A stretch of DNA of 64,000 nt. Source: Vreelandella jeotgali Hwa (GTDB lineage Bacteria; Pseudomonadota; Gammaproteobacteria; Pseudomonadales; Halomonadaceae). The notes under the pieces were generated by a model that did no database searches, was not told the DNA's origin, and worked only from the letters and a program-made list of their open reading frames with translations. The DNA lies in NCBI RefSeq assembly GCF_000334215.1, contig NZ_AMQY01000014.1:402740-466739 (forward strand). The letters run 5' to 3'. Shown here in pieces: positions 16,572 to 26,712 of the stretch (its first letter is position 1; every line of letters begins with the position of its first letter). The position numbers and the translations under genes were made by a program.

Positions 16572-17645
16572 GTGGCCCGCTATACCCTGCGCCGACTGCT
16601 GCTGATGATTCCAACCCTGATCGGGGTGCTGCTGGTCAATTTCATTATTGTCCAGGCCGCTCCCGGCGGTCCCATCGACCAGATGCTGGCGCGCTTCGAG
16701 AGCGCTGACGCTCTTTCCAGCACACGCCTGGATACCGGCGGCGGAGAGGTCGAGGTCAGCGATGATTCCCGAGGTGCGCGGGGCATCGATCCGCGTTATA
16801 TCGAGCGTCTGGAACAGCAGTTCGGCTTTGACAAGCCGGCCCACGAGCGCTTTATCGGCATGCTCGCCGACTATGCCACCTTCGACTTCGGCACCAGTTT
16901 CTTTCGCAATCGGCCGGTGATCGATCTGATGATCGAACGCCTGCCGGTGTCGATTTCGCTGGGTCTCTGGGCGACGCTGCTGGTCTACGGCATTTCCATT
17001 CCTCTGGGGATTCGCAAGGCATTGCGCCACGGCTCGCGCTTTGACGTCTACTCGTCGGGGATTGTGATCGTCGGCTACGCGATTCCCGGCTTTCTTTTTG
17101 CGATCCTGCTGGTGGTCCTCTTCGCCAGCGGCGCGTATTTTGACTGGTTCCCCCTGCGCGGGCTGACGTCCCCGGACTTTGCCGACCTCAGCGCCTGGGG
17201 CAAGGTCAAGGACTATGCCTGGCACATGACGCTGCCGGTGCTGGCTGCGGCCATTGGCAGCTTTGCCACCCTGACCATGCTGACCAAAAACAGCTTTCTC
17301 GACGAAATCCACAAACAGTACGTGCTCACCGCCCGGGCCAAGGGCGCCGATGACCGGCGCGTGCTTTACGGCCACGTCTTCCGCAACGCCATGCTGATCA
17401 TCATTGCCGGCCTGCCCGCCGCGCTGGTGGGGATTTTCTTTACCGGGGCGCTACTGATCGAGGTGATTTTCTCCCTGGACGGGCTGGGGCTGCTGGGCTT
17501 CGAGGCGGTCATGCAGCGCGACTACCCGGTGATTTTCGGCACCCTGTACCTTTATACGCTGGTGGGCCTGCTGCTGAAGCTGGTGTCCGATCTGACGTAC
17601 GTCTGGGTGGACCCGCGCATCGACTTTGCCACTCGGGAGGCCTGA
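16572..17645 (+). CDS. yejB: Peptide ABC transporter permease YejB
   Basis: A GTG start at 16572 follows an AAGGAG site. The 357 residues include an N-terminal helix ([20 protein letters not shown]), a soluble insert near residues 45-95 and about five further helices. The permease EAA-like loop is visible around [19 protein letters not shown]. It pairs with YejE to form the membrane channel of the peptide importer, where the longer insert distinguishes YejB from DppB or OppB. The gene lies 37 bases after yejA and three bases before yejE. Confidence 0.94.
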   Translation: MARYTLRRLLLMIPTLIGVLLVNFIIVQAAPGGPIDQMLARFESADALSSTRLDTGGGEVEVSDDSRGARGIDPRYIERLEQQFGFDKPAHERFIGMLADYATFDFGTSFFRNRPVIDLMIERLPVSISLGLWATLLVYGISIPLGIRKALRHGSRFDVYSSGIVIVGYAIPGFLFAILLVVLFASGAYFDWFPLRGLTSPDFADLSAWGKVKDYAWHMTLPVLAAAIGSFATLTMLTKNSFLDEIHKQYVLTARAKGADDRRVLYGHVFRNAMLIIIAGLPAALVGIFFTGALLIEVIFSLDGLGLLGFEAVMQRDYPVIFGTLYLYTLVGLLLKLVSDLTYVWVDPRIDFATREA

Positions 17646-17648
17646 CTG

Positions 17649-18713
17649 ATGGCATTACTGTCCGCATGCCGGCCGGCCCGGTGGATGTCGCCGATGTCCC
17701 GCCGACGCGTTGCCACCTTCAACGCCAACCGCCGCGCCCGGCTATCGCTGTGGCTGTTCATCGCGCTGTTTGTGCTGAGCCTGGGCGCCGAGCTTATCGC
17801 CAACGACAAACCCATCGTCATGCAGTTTGACGGCCACTGGTATGCCCCGCTGTGGGTGGACTATCCCGAAACCGAGTTCGGCGGCTTTCTGCCGACCCGC
17901 GCCAACTATGCCGGTTCGTTCATGCAGCAACAAATCAGCGAACACGGCTGGGCGCTGTGGCCGCCGGTGCGTTTCTCCTACCAGACGCTGGATCGGCAGA
18001 TGTCGCGCCCCTCGCCGGCTCCGCCGGATAGCCGCCACTGGCTGGGGACCGATGACCAGGGGCGCGACGTCCTCGCGCGGGTGATTTACGGCTTCCGCCT
18101 CTCGGTAGTGTTTGCTCTGGCGCTGACCGCCGGCTCGCTGGTTCTCGGCGTTTTCATCGGCGGTGTGCAGGGCTACTTCGGCGGCAAGGTGGATTTGATC
18201 GGCCAGCGGATGACCGAAATCTGGTCAGGACTGCCGGTCCTCTTCCTGCTGATTATTCTGGCGAGTTTTGTCCAGCCGGGCTTCTGGTGGCTGCTGGGGG
18301 TCATGCTGCTGTTTTCGTGGCTGGGACTGGTGGATATCGTCCGCGCCGAGTTTCTGCGTGCGCGCAACCTCGAATACGTGCGCGCGGCCCGGGCCATGGG
18401 ACTGCCGCCCCGGCTGATCATGTGGCGCCACGTTCTGCCCAATGCCATGGTCGCCACCCTGACGTTTATTCCGTTTCTGTTTACCGGCGCCATCAGCACC
18501 CTGACCGCACTGGACTTCCTCGGCTTCGGCCTGCCGCCGGGGGCGCCGTCGCTGGGAGAGCTTGCCGCCCAGGGGAAAAACAACCTCCAGGCGCCCTGGC
18601 TGGGTATTACCGCCTTTTTAACGCTGGGGATCATGCTCTCGCTGCTGGTGTTTATCGGCGAAGGCCTGCGCGACGCCTTCGACCCCCGCCACGTCCAGGG
18701 AGGCGCAACATGA
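17649..18713 (+). CDS. yejE: Peptide ABC transporter permease YejE
   Basis: The 354-residue protein has a first helix (LWLFIALFVLSLGAELIAN), a periplasmic loop of about 100 residues, then five helices with the permease loop VRAARAMGLPPRLIMWRHVL. This is the second permease of the YejABEF transporter. ATG 17649 has GGGAGG upstream; a start at 17685 is also possible since the homologous sequence begins near MSRRRVATF. The stop codon overlaps the yejF start as ATGA, indicating translational coupling. Confidence 0.94.
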   Translation: MALLSACRPARWMSPMSRRRVATFNANRRARLSLWLFIALFVLSLGAELIANDKPIVMQFDGHWYAPLWVDYPETEFGGFLPTRANYAGSFMQQQISEHGWALWPPVRFSYQTLDRQMSRPSPAPPDSRHWLGTDDQGRDVLARVIYGFRLSVVFALALTAGSLVLGVFIGGVQGYFGGKVDLIGQRMTEIWSGLPVLFLLIILASFVQPGFWWLLGVMLLFSWLGLVDIVRAEFLRARNLEYVRAARAMGLPPRLIMWRHVLPNAMVATLTFIPFLFTGAISTLTALDFLGFGLPPGAPSLGELAAQGKNNLQAPWLGITAFLTLGIMLSLLVFIGEGLRDAFDPRHVQGGAT

Positions 18714-20341
18714 CCGCACCGCTACTCGACGTCGAGCGTCTCTCCATTGCCTTTGACGACACACCGGTGGTGGAGAATCTTTCGCTGTGCGTCAACGTCG
18801 GGGAAACCCTGGCGCTGGTGGGTGAATCGGGCTCGGGAAAATCGGTGACCGCGCTCGGGCTGTTGAACCTGTTGCCGCCCAACGCCCGGGTCAGCGGCAC
18901 CCGCATGCTGAAGGGCACCGACCTGTCGCGCCTTGGCTCCCGCCAGTGGAACGACTTGCGCGGCGGCCAGGCGGGCTTTGTGTTTCAGGAACCCATGACG
19001 TCGCTGAACCCGCTGCATCGGGTCGGCCGCCAGGTGGCCGAAACCCTGCGGCTGCATCAGGGGCTTCGCGGTCCGGCAGCACGAGCGCGGACCCGCGAGC
19101 TGCTGAGCCGCGTCAAACTCCCCCGCGCCGACGAGCTGATGAATGCCTGGCCGCACCAGCTTTCAGGCGGGCAGCGCCAGCGGGTGATGATCGCCATGGC
19201 GATAGCCAACCGCCCCGGGCTGCTGATTGCCGACGAACCCACTACCGCGCTCGACGTCAGCGTTCAGCAGGACATTCTGGCGCTGCTGCGCGAGCTCCGC
19301 GACGATGACGGAATGGGACTGCTGTTCATCACCCACCATCTCAACCTGGTGCGCCGCCACGCCGACCGCGTCTGCGTCATGCGCCACGGGCGCGAGGTGG
19401 AAACCGGCAGCGTCGAGCGCGTCTTCCGTACGCCGAAAACGCGCTACACTCGGGCACTGCTCGAAGCCGAACCCGACGGCCGCCCGGCGCCGATAGCCGA
19501 TGCCCCGCCGCTGCTACAGGCACGGCAGCTGGGCGTCAGCTTCGCCCGCGCCAAAACGGGGCTGCTGAAACGCCCGCCGCCGCCCCTGGAAGCGGTCAAA
19601 CCCCTGGACCTGTCGTTACGACCGGGGGAGACGCTGGGTATCGTGGGAGAATCCGGATCGGGCAAGACCACCCTGGCCTCCGCGATCATGCGTCTGGTCG
19701 CCAGCCGCGGTGAGATCTTCCTGGGCCAGGACCGTCTGGACACTCTGAGCGGCAAGGCCCTGCGTCGCCAGCGTCATCGCCTGCAGATGGTCTTTCAGGA
19801 CCCGTACGGCGCGCTTTCGCCACGCATGCCGGTATTCGACATCATCAGCGAAGGCCTGCGCTTTCACTTCCCGCGCCTGGACGGCCGAGCTGTCAGCCAG
19901 CGGGTCTACCAAACTCTGGACGACGTAGGCCTGCCCCGCAGCGTAGCGGCGCGCTACCCTCACGAGTTTTCCGGCGGCCAGCGCCAGCGCATTGCCGTGG
20001 CCCGCGCCCTGATCGTGGAGCCGGCGCTTTTGGTGCTGGATGAGCCCACCTCGGCGCTGGACCGCCAGGTGCAACAACAGCTGATTACCCTGCTGCGCCG
20101 GCTGCAGGCCGATCGCGGGCTGGGCTATCTGTTCATCAGCCACGATCTCGCCGTGGTACGCGCCATGGCCCACCGCGTTATCGTGCTCAAGGACGGCGAC
20201 GTGGTGGAAACCAACGACACCGAGACACTATTTGCCCGGCCCCGCCATGCCTATACCCGCCGACTGATCGACGCTGCGGGGACGACAGCGGGGCTCGGAA
20301 CATCGCCGTTGCTCATACTCCAGGAGCCGGGAACAGGTTGA
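18710..20341 (+). CDS. yejF: Peptide ABC transporter ATPase YejF (two fused ATPase domains)
   Basis: Starting at the ATG that overlaps the yejE stop, the protein has 543 residues with two ABC ATPase domains. The first has Walker A GESGSGKS, signature LSGGQRQR and Walker B LLIADEP. The second has [16 protein letters not shown] and LLVLDEP. Both halves look competent. It powers import through YejB and YejE. The frame upstream of 18710 lies inside yejE and is not part of this gene. Confidence 0.95.
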   Translation: MTAPLLDVERLSIAFDDTPVVENLSLCVNVGETLALVGESGSGKSVTALGLLNLLPPNARVSGTRMLKGTDLSRLGSRQWNDLRGGQAGFVFQEPMTSLNPLHRVGRQVAETLRLHQGLRGPAARARTRELLSRVKLPRADELMNAWPHQLSGGQRQRVMIAMAIANRPGLLIADEPTTALDVSVQQDILALLRELRDDDGMGLLFITHHLNLVRRHADRVCVMRHGREVETGSVERVFRTPKTRYTRALLEAEPDGRPAPIADAPPLLQARQLGVSFARAKTGLLKRPPPPLEAVKPLDLSLRPGETLGIVGESGSGKTTLASAIMRLVASRGEIFLGQDRLDTLSGKALRRQRHRLQMVFQDPYGALSPRMPVFDIISEGLRFHFPRLDGRAVSQRVYQTLDDVGLPRSVAARYPHEFSGGQRQRIAVARALIVEPALLVLDEPTSALDRQVQQQLITLLRRLQADRGLGYLFISHDLAVVRAMAHRVIVLKDGDVVETNDTETLFARPRHAYTRRLIDAAGTTAGLGTSPLLILQEPGTG

Positions 20342-20342
20342 A

Positions 20343-20404
20343 GAGGGGGTTCTACGCCAGGGATGGCGTAGATAGCGTCCAGGAAGGATTAATAGCGCCC
20401 CCTC
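20343..20404. repeat. Palindromic intergenic element downstream of yejF
   Basis: CTACGCC (20352-20358) and GGCGTAG (20365-20371) form a perfect inner hairpin, and GAGGGGG (20343-20349) pairs with CCCCCTC (20398-20404) as an outer stem. The layout resembles REP- or ERIC-like intergenic repeats, or an mRNA 3'-end structure. No T run follows, so it is not a standard terminator. Only one copy is visible in this window. Confidence 0.45.
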
Positions 20405-20552
20405 GCCAACCTGTTAACGGCTCGCCCGTATCATTGAAGCTAACGGCAATGGCACAGACACTTACCCTGCGCTGATAGCGGCTGCCCGAGCGGAATGATA
20501 CAGTTCGCGCCTTTATTTCCACGACCTCATATCAAAACGCGGAACGCCTCCC

Positions 20553-22280
20553 ATGACGCATACGTTTATTCCCGGCAAGGATGCCGCCCTTGAAACCTCG
20601 CTGGATACGCTCAAGGGCCACATCGAAGGCCTCGGCTTCAACATTGTGGAGGCGCGCTGGCTGAATCCGGCACCGCATATCTGGTCGGTGCATATTCGCG
20701 ACCGCGACTGCCCCCAGGTATTTGCCAACGGCAAGGGCGCCAACCGCAAGGCAGCGCTGGCCAGCGCCTACGGCGAAATGCTCGAACGTCTGGCCACGCG
20801 CTATCTCTGGGCAGACTTTTACCTCACCCCGGCGCAGAAAGACTTCCCCTTTATTCATCAGGCCGAAGAAAAGTGGTGGTCGCCGGACACCCCGCTCGAC
20901 CAGGTGCTCGACCCGGTGTTTTATCAGCGTTACGGCGAAGACCTGACGCTCGCCGAACTCCGCGACATGAACGGCGGCGATGCCGACCACAGCGTTTGCA
21001 CACTGCCTTACGTGCGCCAGCGCGACGGCGCCACCGTGGACGTGCCGGTCAACCTGATCGGCAATATGTATGTATCCAACGGCATGTCGGCGGGTAACAC
21101 CCGGGATGAAGGCCAGGTGCAGGGGTTGGCGGAAATTTTCGAGCGTGCGATCAAGGAACGCATTATCCGCGATGCCATTACCCTGCCCGAAGTGCCGGCG
21201 GCAGTGCTGGCGCGCTATCCGCGGATTCAGGCCGGCATGGCAGCGCTGGAAGCCAACGGCTTTCAGCTGCGCGCGCTGGACGCCTCGCTGGGCGGACAAT
21301 ACCCGGTGATGAGCATTGTGCTGCTGCACCCGGATGACGGCGGCCTCTACGCCTGCTTTGGCGCCCACCCGCGCTTTGAGGTCGCGCTGGAACGCGCACT
21401 CACCGAGCTGGTTCAGGGGCGCGCGCTGGATGAGCTGGGCGGTTTCCCGCCGCCCACGGCGGACCTGGACCTGGTGACCGACCCGCACAATCTGGAGCTG
21501 CATTTCATCGACGCCAGCGGCTACGTCAGCTGGGCGCTGATCGGTGAAACGCCGGACGTCGACTTCTGCGACTGGGACGATACCCGCGGCAATGCCGAAC
21601 AGCGCGACAGCCTCATCGAGCTGCTGCACCAGGAAGGCCACGACGTCTATATCGCCGAACACCGCGAGCTGGGCGCCTACGCCAGCCGCATACTGGTGCC
21701 GGGCTTTTCGGATATTTACCTGCCCGACGAGCTGAAGTGGCATAACAACAACCAGGCCGTTCCCCATCGTGCGACGCTGTTTGCCCTGCCCGACGCCGGC
21801 GCGGATGCCTGGCAGGCGCTACTCGACGGTCTGGAAGACGACAACGTCAACGACCAGATGAGCGTGCTGGAATGGGCCGGCATCGTGCCCGACCCGGAGA
21901 CGGCCTGGGAACGGCTGCGCGTGGGCGAGCTCAAGCTGTGGCTGCTGCTCGCGCTGGGCGAACAGGAGGCGGCGTTTGAACAGCTCGCTCTGGTGCGCGC
22001 CTCGGGCAACCTGGTGGAAGACGATATCCGCTGCTTTGACGCCCTGGCCAGCGTGCTGGAGCTGACCCTGGCCGGCGAGTCGCCGGACGACTACGCCCGG
22101 GCGCTGCAGTTCTACCACGGCGATGCTCTGGCCAGAGCCACGGCGCTCGCCAGCGGCATGGCGGTTTTCCCCGGGCTCGACGCCATGCACCCCGACGCCC
22201 CGACGCTGGCCCACCGGCGGCTGCTGGAAGGCTACGCCAAGGTGCTCAAGGGGCAGCAGCGCGCCGCCGACGGCACTTGA
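20553..22280 (+). CDS. ycaO: YcaO-domain protein, ribosomal protein S12 methylthiotransferase accessory factor type
   Basis: The 575-residue protein matches E. coli YcaO (586 residues) along its length. The N-terminal MTHTFIPGKDAALETSLDTL and NRKAALASAYGEMLERLATR belong to the YcaO ATP-binding fold, which continues with GNMYVSNGMSAGNT and EIFERAIKERII. The C-terminal third is helical and TPR-like, as in YcaO. YcaO proteins use ATP to activate amide bonds; the E. coli protein assists beta-methylthiolation of ribosomal protein S12 by RimO. No RiPP precursor or partner enzyme is nearby, so a housekeeping role is preferred. Confidence 0.92.
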   Translation: MTHTFIPGKDAALETSLDTLKGHIEGLGFNIVEARWLNPAPHIWSVHIRDRDCPQVFANGKGANRKAALASAYGEMLERLATRYLWADFYLTPAQKDFPFIHQAEEKWWSPDTPLDQVLDPVFYQRYGEDLTLAELRDMNGGDADHSVCTLPYVRQRDGATVDVPVNLIGNMYVSNGMSAGNTRDEGQVQGLAEIFERAIKERIIRDAITLPEVPAAVLARYPRIQAGMAALEANGFQLRALDASLGGQYPVMSIVLLHPDDGGLYACFGAHPRFEVALERALTELVQGRALDELGGFPPPTADLDLVTDPHNLELHFIDASGYVSWALIGETPDVDFCDWDDTRGNAEQRDSLIELLHQEGHDVYIAEHRELGAYASRILVPGFSDIYLPDELKWHNNNQAVPHRATLFALPDAGADAWQALLDGLEDDNVNDQMSVLEWAGIVPDPETAWERLRVGELKLWLLLALGEQEAAFEQLALVRASGNLVEDDIRCFDALASVLELTLAGESPDDYARALQFYHGDALARATALASGMAVFPGLDAMHPDAPTLAHRRLLEGYAKVLKGQQRAADGT

Positions 22281-22297
22281 GATCGATCACCAGCGTA

Positions 22298-23020
22298 TTA
22301 AAACAGCGCGATCTCGTCATCGGTCAGTGCCCGCCATTCGCCGGGGGCGAGATCCGCGTCCAGCGCCAGCGGGCCAATGGCCTCGCGGTGCAGCGCGGTC
22401 ACGCGGTTGCCCAGCGCGCCGAACATGCGCTTGACCTGGTGATAGCGGCCTTCGCTGATGGCGAGCTTCGCCTCCCGGGGGCCGTGCATTGTCAGGGTTG
22501 CCGGATGAGTCGGCATATCGTCGCCGTCAAGCCGGAGGCCTTCAGCGACCTGGGCCACGGCGTGCGTGGCGGCACTGCCTTCCAGCGGTTCGGCCAGAGT
22601 GGCGCGGTATACCTTGTCGTGGCGATGTTTGGGTGAAGTAATACGGTGCAGCCACTGGCCGTCGTCGGTCATCAGCAACAGGCCGGTGGTGTCCACATCC
22701 AGCCGCCCGACCGGCTGCAGCCGCTCCACGGCGGGCACGTCCAGCAGATCCACGGCGCGGCGATAAAGACCGCGTCGCGCCGTGCATTCCACCTCCAGCG
22801 GCTTGTGCAGCATCAGGTAGCGTTTGCCTATCAGCGCCAGGGGCTCATCCTGCCAGATCACCAGATCGTCATCGGGGCGAATATGCACCGCGGGCTGTTT
22901 GACCCGCTCGCCGTTGAGCCGGACCTCGCCGGCTTTCAGCGCGCGTTTGGCCAGGCTGCGGGTCAGCGGGGTGGTTTCGCTCAAAAAGCGATCAAGACGC
23001 ATGGTAGCGGTTTGAGTCAT
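22298..23020 (-). CDS. rsuA: 16S rRNA pseudouridine-516 synthase
   Basis: The 240-residue protein has an N-terminal S4 RNA-binding domain (about residues 7-55) and a pseudouridine synthase domain with the catalytic Asp108 in GRLDVDTTGLLL. The later motifs YHQVKRMFGALGNRV and LHREAIGPL are typical of RsuA. It modifies U516 of 16S rRNA during 30S assembly. The start could be ATG 23020 or ATG 23002 (MRLDRFL, as in E. coli); neither has a strong ribosome site. It converges with ycaO with 17 bases between the stops. Confidence 0.93.
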   Translation of the reverse strand: MTQTATMRLDRFLSETTPLTRSLAKRALKAGEVRLNGERVKQPAVHIRPDDDLVIWQDEPLALIGKRYLMLHKPLEVECTARRGLYRRAVDLLDVPAVERLQPVGRLDVDTTGLLLMTDDGQWLHRITSPKHRHDKVYRATLAEPLEGSAATHAVAQVAEGLRLDGDDMPTHPATLTMHGPREAKLAISEGRYHQVKRMFGALGNRVTALHREAIGPLALDADLAPGEWRALTDDEIALF

Positions 23021-23046
23021 GAGGGTCGGGGCTCTTGTGGGCCGGG

Positions 23047-23865
23047 TCAGTCGGAGTCGCCGTCCGGCAGCAGTCGGTAGCGGTCGGCATCCTGCCAGGC
23101 GGGGAATTTGTCGCGAAACGCCGCCAGCGCCTGCATATCAAGGGTGCCGGTTTGAATACAGGCGGTATCCGCCGGCGAATCCAGCACGGGCTCGCCCTTG
23201 AAGTCGACGAGCATGGAGTCGCCGCTGTAGCTCAGGCCGTTACCGCCCTCGCCCACGCGGTTGACGCCGATGACGTAGCCCAGGTTTTCGATGGCGCGGG
23301 CCTGCAGCAGCGTTCGCCAGGCGTGGCGGCGCGGTGCCGGCCAGTTGGCCACGCACAGCAGCGCGTCGTATTCAAAGGTCTGCTTATCGGCGGGCTGTTG
23401 GCGCAGCCAAACGGGAAAGCGCAGATCGTAGCAGACGGTCAACAGCAGGCGCACCCCCTTGTATTCGATCACCGGGCGCTCGCTGCCGGCCGCATAGCGC
23501 TCGTGCTCGCCGGCCATGCGGAAAAGGTGGCGCTTGTCGTAGCACACCAGCTTGCCGTCGGGCTGCGCCCAAAGCAGGCGGTTATAATGCTCGCCGGCTT
23601 CCCTGACCGCGACGCTGCCGGTGAGCACGCAGTCGCGCTCCCGTGCCTGGCGGCGTAGCCAGGCCACGCTGGGGCTGTCTTCCATGGGCTCGGCCATGGC
23701 AGCGGCGTTCATGGTAAAGCCGGTAGCAAACATCTCCGGCAGCACAATAACATCGGTATCGTCACCGCCCAGGTCGCCCAGCTGCGCTTCGAGCTGGGCA
23801 TGGTTGGCCGCCGGGTCTTCCCAGCGCAAATCGCACTGTACGAGGCTGACGGTTAGCTGACTCAT
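23047..23865 (-). CDS. yafV: Carbon-nitrogen hydrolase, YafV-like omega-amidase
   Basis: From ATG 23865 (GGAGAG site) the protein has 272 residues. The nitrilase-fold triad is present: E44 in VLPEMF, K111 in YDKRHLFRM and C145 in LLTVCYDLRFP. The ATGFTMN segment after the Glu is typical of the YafV/omega-amidase branch that hydrolyses 2-oxoglutaramate or similar deaminated amides in methionine salvage and transamination by-product repair. It precedes rsuA by 26 bases on the same strand. An upstream start at 23883 is possible but lacks support. Confidence 0.88.
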   Translation of the reverse strand: MSQLTVSLVQCDLRWEDPAANHAQLEAQLGDLGGDDTDVIVLPEMFATGFTMNAAAMAEPMEDSPSVAWLRRQARERDCVLTGSVAVREAGEHYNRLLWAQPDGKLVCYDKRHLFRMAGEHERYAAGSERPVIEYKGVRLLLTVCYDLRFPVWLRQQPADKQTFEYDALLCVANWPAPRRHAWRTLLQARAIENLGYVIGVNRVGEGGNGLSYSGDSMLVDFKGEPVLDSPADTACIQTGTLDMQALAAFRDKFPAWQDADRYRLLPDGDSD

Positions 23866-24017
23866 GGCGCTTTCTCTCCTCATATCAGATCAATGTGCTA
23901 AATTAACATACCTTGCCGGTGCCGTTTGGCCGGCACGCTCGCCCGCTCCCTGCTGCCGGGCGGGCCTGATGCCGTATTTTCCCTTTTATCTGCCACTTTC
24001 TCCCTGACGAGGCCGCC

Positions 24018-24914
24018 ATGTCCAGCCACCTCCTCCACGACCGCGATGCCACCCGGGGCGTCGGGTTCGGACTCATTGCCTACTCCATGTGGGGCTGCTT
24101 CCCGCTGTTCTTTTCGCTGTTCAACGGCGTGCCGGCGTTCGAGATCGTGCTGCACCGGATTCTCTGGTCGTGCCTGTTTCTGGCGGGGGTGATTACCCTG
24201 ATGCGGCGGTGGGAACCGGTGACGGCAGCCTTGCGCCACCCCGAACGCCTGTGGCGGGTACTGGCCTGCGCGTTGCTGATCGGCTTCAACTGGGGGATTT
24301 ACATCTACGCGGTGGAGACACAGCACGTTCTCCAGGCGAGTCTGGGGTACTTTCTGACGCCGCTGGTAAACGTGGGGCTGGGGGTTATCGTGCTGCGCGA
24401 AACCATGGTCAAGGCTCAGCTGGCGGCGCTGGGGCTGGCGACTCTGGGAATCGGCATGCAGTTTCTGCTGCTCAACGAGCTGCCGTGGCTCAGCCTGATG
24501 CTGGCGTTCTCGTTTGGTTCCTACGGCCTTTTCCGCAAGCAGGTGCCGCTGGACGGACTCTCGGGGCTGTTTGTGGAAACGCTGCTCCTGCTGCCGCTGG
24601 CGCTGCTGGTGTTTGCGTGGCTCAGCCACCAGGGCCTGTCGCATTTTGCCCAATCGCCCCGGACCACGGTGCTGCTGATGTCGGCCGGGGTGATTACCGC
24701 GCTGCCGCTGCTGGCCTTTGCCGGCGCTGCACGGCGGCTGCGGCTGGCGACGCTGGGGTTTTTAATGTATATCAACCCCAGTATTCAGTTTCTGATTGCC
24801 CTGCTGGTATTCCACGAACCGCTCAGCACGGTGCAGCTGGGCACCTTCGCGCTGATCTGGCTGGGCCTGGGCGTGTATTCGTGGTCGGCCTGGCAGCAGA
24901 CGCAGACCCGTTAG
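24018..24914 (+). CDS. rarD: RarD-type EamA-family transporter
   Basis: The 298-residue protein begins [20 protein letters not shown], the RarD signature, and has ten hydrophobic segments in two EamA repeats. The stretch [22 protein letters not shown] is diagnostic for RarD. It is an inner-membrane DMT-superfamily permease linked to chloramphenicol sensitivity in Pseudomonas; its natural substrate is not established. GAGG lies upstream of ATG 24018. Its stop codon overlaps that of the convergent chemoreceptor gene by three bases (24911-24914). Confidence 0.92.
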   Translation: MSSHLLHDRDATRGVGFGLIAYSMWGCFPLFFSLFNGVPAFEIVLHRILWSCLFLAGVITLMRRWEPVTAALRHPERLWRVLACALLIGFNWGIYIYAVETQHVLQASLGYFLTPLVNVGLGVIVLRETMVKAQLAALGLATLGIGMQFLLLNELPWLSLMLAFSFGSYGLFRKQVPLDGLSGLFVETLLLLPLALLVFAWLSHQGLSHFAQSPRTTVLLMSAGVITALPLLAFAGAARRLRLATLGFLMYINPSIQFLIALLVFHEPLSTVQLGTFALIWLGLGVYSWSAWQQTQTR

Positions 24915-26554
24915 CCGGCGGTCGACGGCAGCGCTGCAGCATCGCTTGAGGCACCGGACGCCAGCGCCGGTGTCGCGGTATCTTCGGTCTGATAGCCGAT
25001 CCGAAACCCGCCCCAGTGCTTGCCGTCGACATATATCGGCACCGACAGATCGTGCATGATCTCGCCGGTGTCGCGCTTGTAGGTTTGCAGCAGCAGGGGT
25101 TTTTCGTGAGCGCCGCAGCGCCGCCCCGTCGGGTCGTCAAAAATACGCTTGCTGCGGCAGAACTTGAGGTCGTGAGCGTAATCCCCCGTGGGCGCCTGGC
25201 TGACGCTTTTGTTGTGCGTGGGCACATAGCCCTGGCGGTCGCAGGCAATCGCATAGCTGAGGCCGTGGGACTCCAGCAGCGGCTCCTGGAGCTCGGGCAG
25301 ATGACGGTCGGTAAAGTCGTCAAACGCCGTCTTGTACATCGGTGGCTGCGTATTGGCGAGCGGCTCGTAGCGCGAACTGAACAGCCCCGAGGCATTCAGC
25401 TCGCCGCGTTTCAGGGCTTTTTCAAACAGAGCGCCCACGCGGTTGGCGGCCTGGCGGGCCTCGGCAAAGACCGCCTGGTGGCGCCCCCGAAGCCGCTGCT
25501 GGGCGAGCTCGGCATCCACGCCTTCGGCCGCTTCCATCAGCGCGCGCGCCTGGCCGGCGAGGTCGTGCATGTTGCGGTTGCCCTCGTCCACATCGTATTC
25601 CAGCTGGCGCAGGCTGTCCGCCACCGTCTGGCTGTGCTGCTGCGTGCTGCCCATGGCTTCGGCCACGCTCTTGATTTCCTGGTGGACGTTTTCGACGTTG
25701 TCGGTCACCTTGCCCAGGCTGGTACCGACCTGTTCGATCCCTGCCGCGCGCTCGCTGACCCGGCCCATCAGATGGCTCATGCTGTCGACCACGCTCTGGC
25801 CGCTCTGGCTGATGTCCTTGACCAGCTCATCGACATTCTGCGTCGCGGTGGAGGTTTTCAGCGCCAGGCTGCGCACTTCGCCGGCGACCACGGCAAAACC
25901 GCGCCCGTGCTCCCCCGCGCGGGCTGCTTCGATGGAGGCGTTGAGTGACAGCAGGTGGGTCTGTTCGGCGATGTCCTCGATCATCGAGGTGACACTTCTG
26001 ACACGTTCGATCTTGTCATTCAGCGTGCCCAGCATTTCCAGCGCCTCTCCCGAGCGCTCGGAGACATCGTTCATTTCGCGGATGATGGCATCCAGCTCGT
26101 GGCGGTTCTCGTGGCTGGCGCCGCGGGCGTCTTCCGCCAGCGCGGCGACCTGGTCGGCGCTGCTCGACACCTGCGTAATCGCCGCGTTGATCGCCGTCAT
26201 GCTGGCCGCGGCGTCCCGGGCCATGGCTTCCTGATCATCCAGGCGCTTGTCCATCTGGTCGGCATAGAATGACACTTCCGTGGACGCGATGGCCGTGCTG
26301 CTGGCGCGGCTCATCAACCGGTAGGCCATGCTGCGCAGCGAGCGGTAGTCGCGCACCGGCCAAAGCCATGAAGCGCCCTTGTTCAACGCGGCGCGATCAC
26401 CGTAATACACACCCAAGGCGCCGCTGAATACCAGCGCGGCGCCGCCCAGCGCGGCGAAGACCAACCCCGGATATACCCAGAAACCGCCCGCCGTAACGGC
26501 CAACACGGACGCCGCCAGCAGCACCAGGGCTGACAGAATGGAAACTAAACGCAT
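24911..26554 (-). CDS. Methyl-accepting chemotaxis protein with C-terminal sensor-like domain
   Basis: This 547-residue protein has two closely spaced transmembrane helices at the N-terminus (about 5-50) with no periplasmic domain between them. The cytoplasmic signalling helical hairpin follows (about 90-360, tip [20 protein letters not shown]). The last 170 residues form a separate domain with [24 protein letters not shown] and a GGFRIGY end, reminiscent of a Cache-like ligand module placed in the cytoplasm behind the signalling unit. Members of this subfamily occur in marine gammaproteobacteria, but their ligands are largely unknown to me. Cysteines in this tail (in IACDR, KFCRS and RRCGA) might bind a redox cofactor or metal; this is speculation. 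No che genes are adjacent. Confidence 0.85.
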   Translation of the reverse strand: MRLVSILSALVLLAASVLAVTAGGFWVYPGLVFAALGGAALVFSGALGVYYGDRAALNKGASWLWPVRDYRSLRSMAYRLMSRASSTAIASTEVSFYADQMDKRLDDQEAMARDAAASMTAINAAITQVSSSADQVAALAEDARGASHENRHELDAIIREMNDVSERSGEALEMLGTLNDKIERVRSVTSMIEDIAEQTHLLSLNASIEAARAGEHGRGFAVVAGEVRSLALKTSTATQNVDELVKDISQSGQSVVDSMSHLMGRVSERAAGIEQVGTSLGKVTDNVENVHQEIKSVAEAMGSTQQHSQTVADSLRQLEYDVDEGNRNMHDLAGQARALMEAAEGVDAELAQQRLRGRHQAVFAEARQAANRVGALFEKALKRGELNASGLFSSRYEPLANTQPPMYKTAFDDFTDRHLPELQEPLLESHGLSYAIACDRQGYVPTHNKSVSQAPTGDYAHDLKFCRSKRIFDDPTGRRCGAHEKPLLLQTYKRDTGEIMHDLSVPIYVDGKHWGGFRIGYQTEDTATPALASGASSDAAALPSTAG

Positions 26555-26712
26555 GGCTAAGGTTCTCTATGCTGATGGGAAAGGCACCCTTGCTCGACAG
26601 AACCGCTGCTGCCGCCCGGCTCGTGGTCCGGCATCCAGCGGTCGTGTCCGAGGACAAGGGTAGCCTTTCGTCAACATTAAGGCAGTAGCACTTTGGGTGA
26701 ATTAGTGTCAGA

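Noticed and set aside
20553..22280. RiPP biosynthetic cluster around ycaO
   Set aside because: No precursor peptide, cyclodehydratase partner or protease is adjacent, and the protein matches the E. coli housekeeping YcaO.
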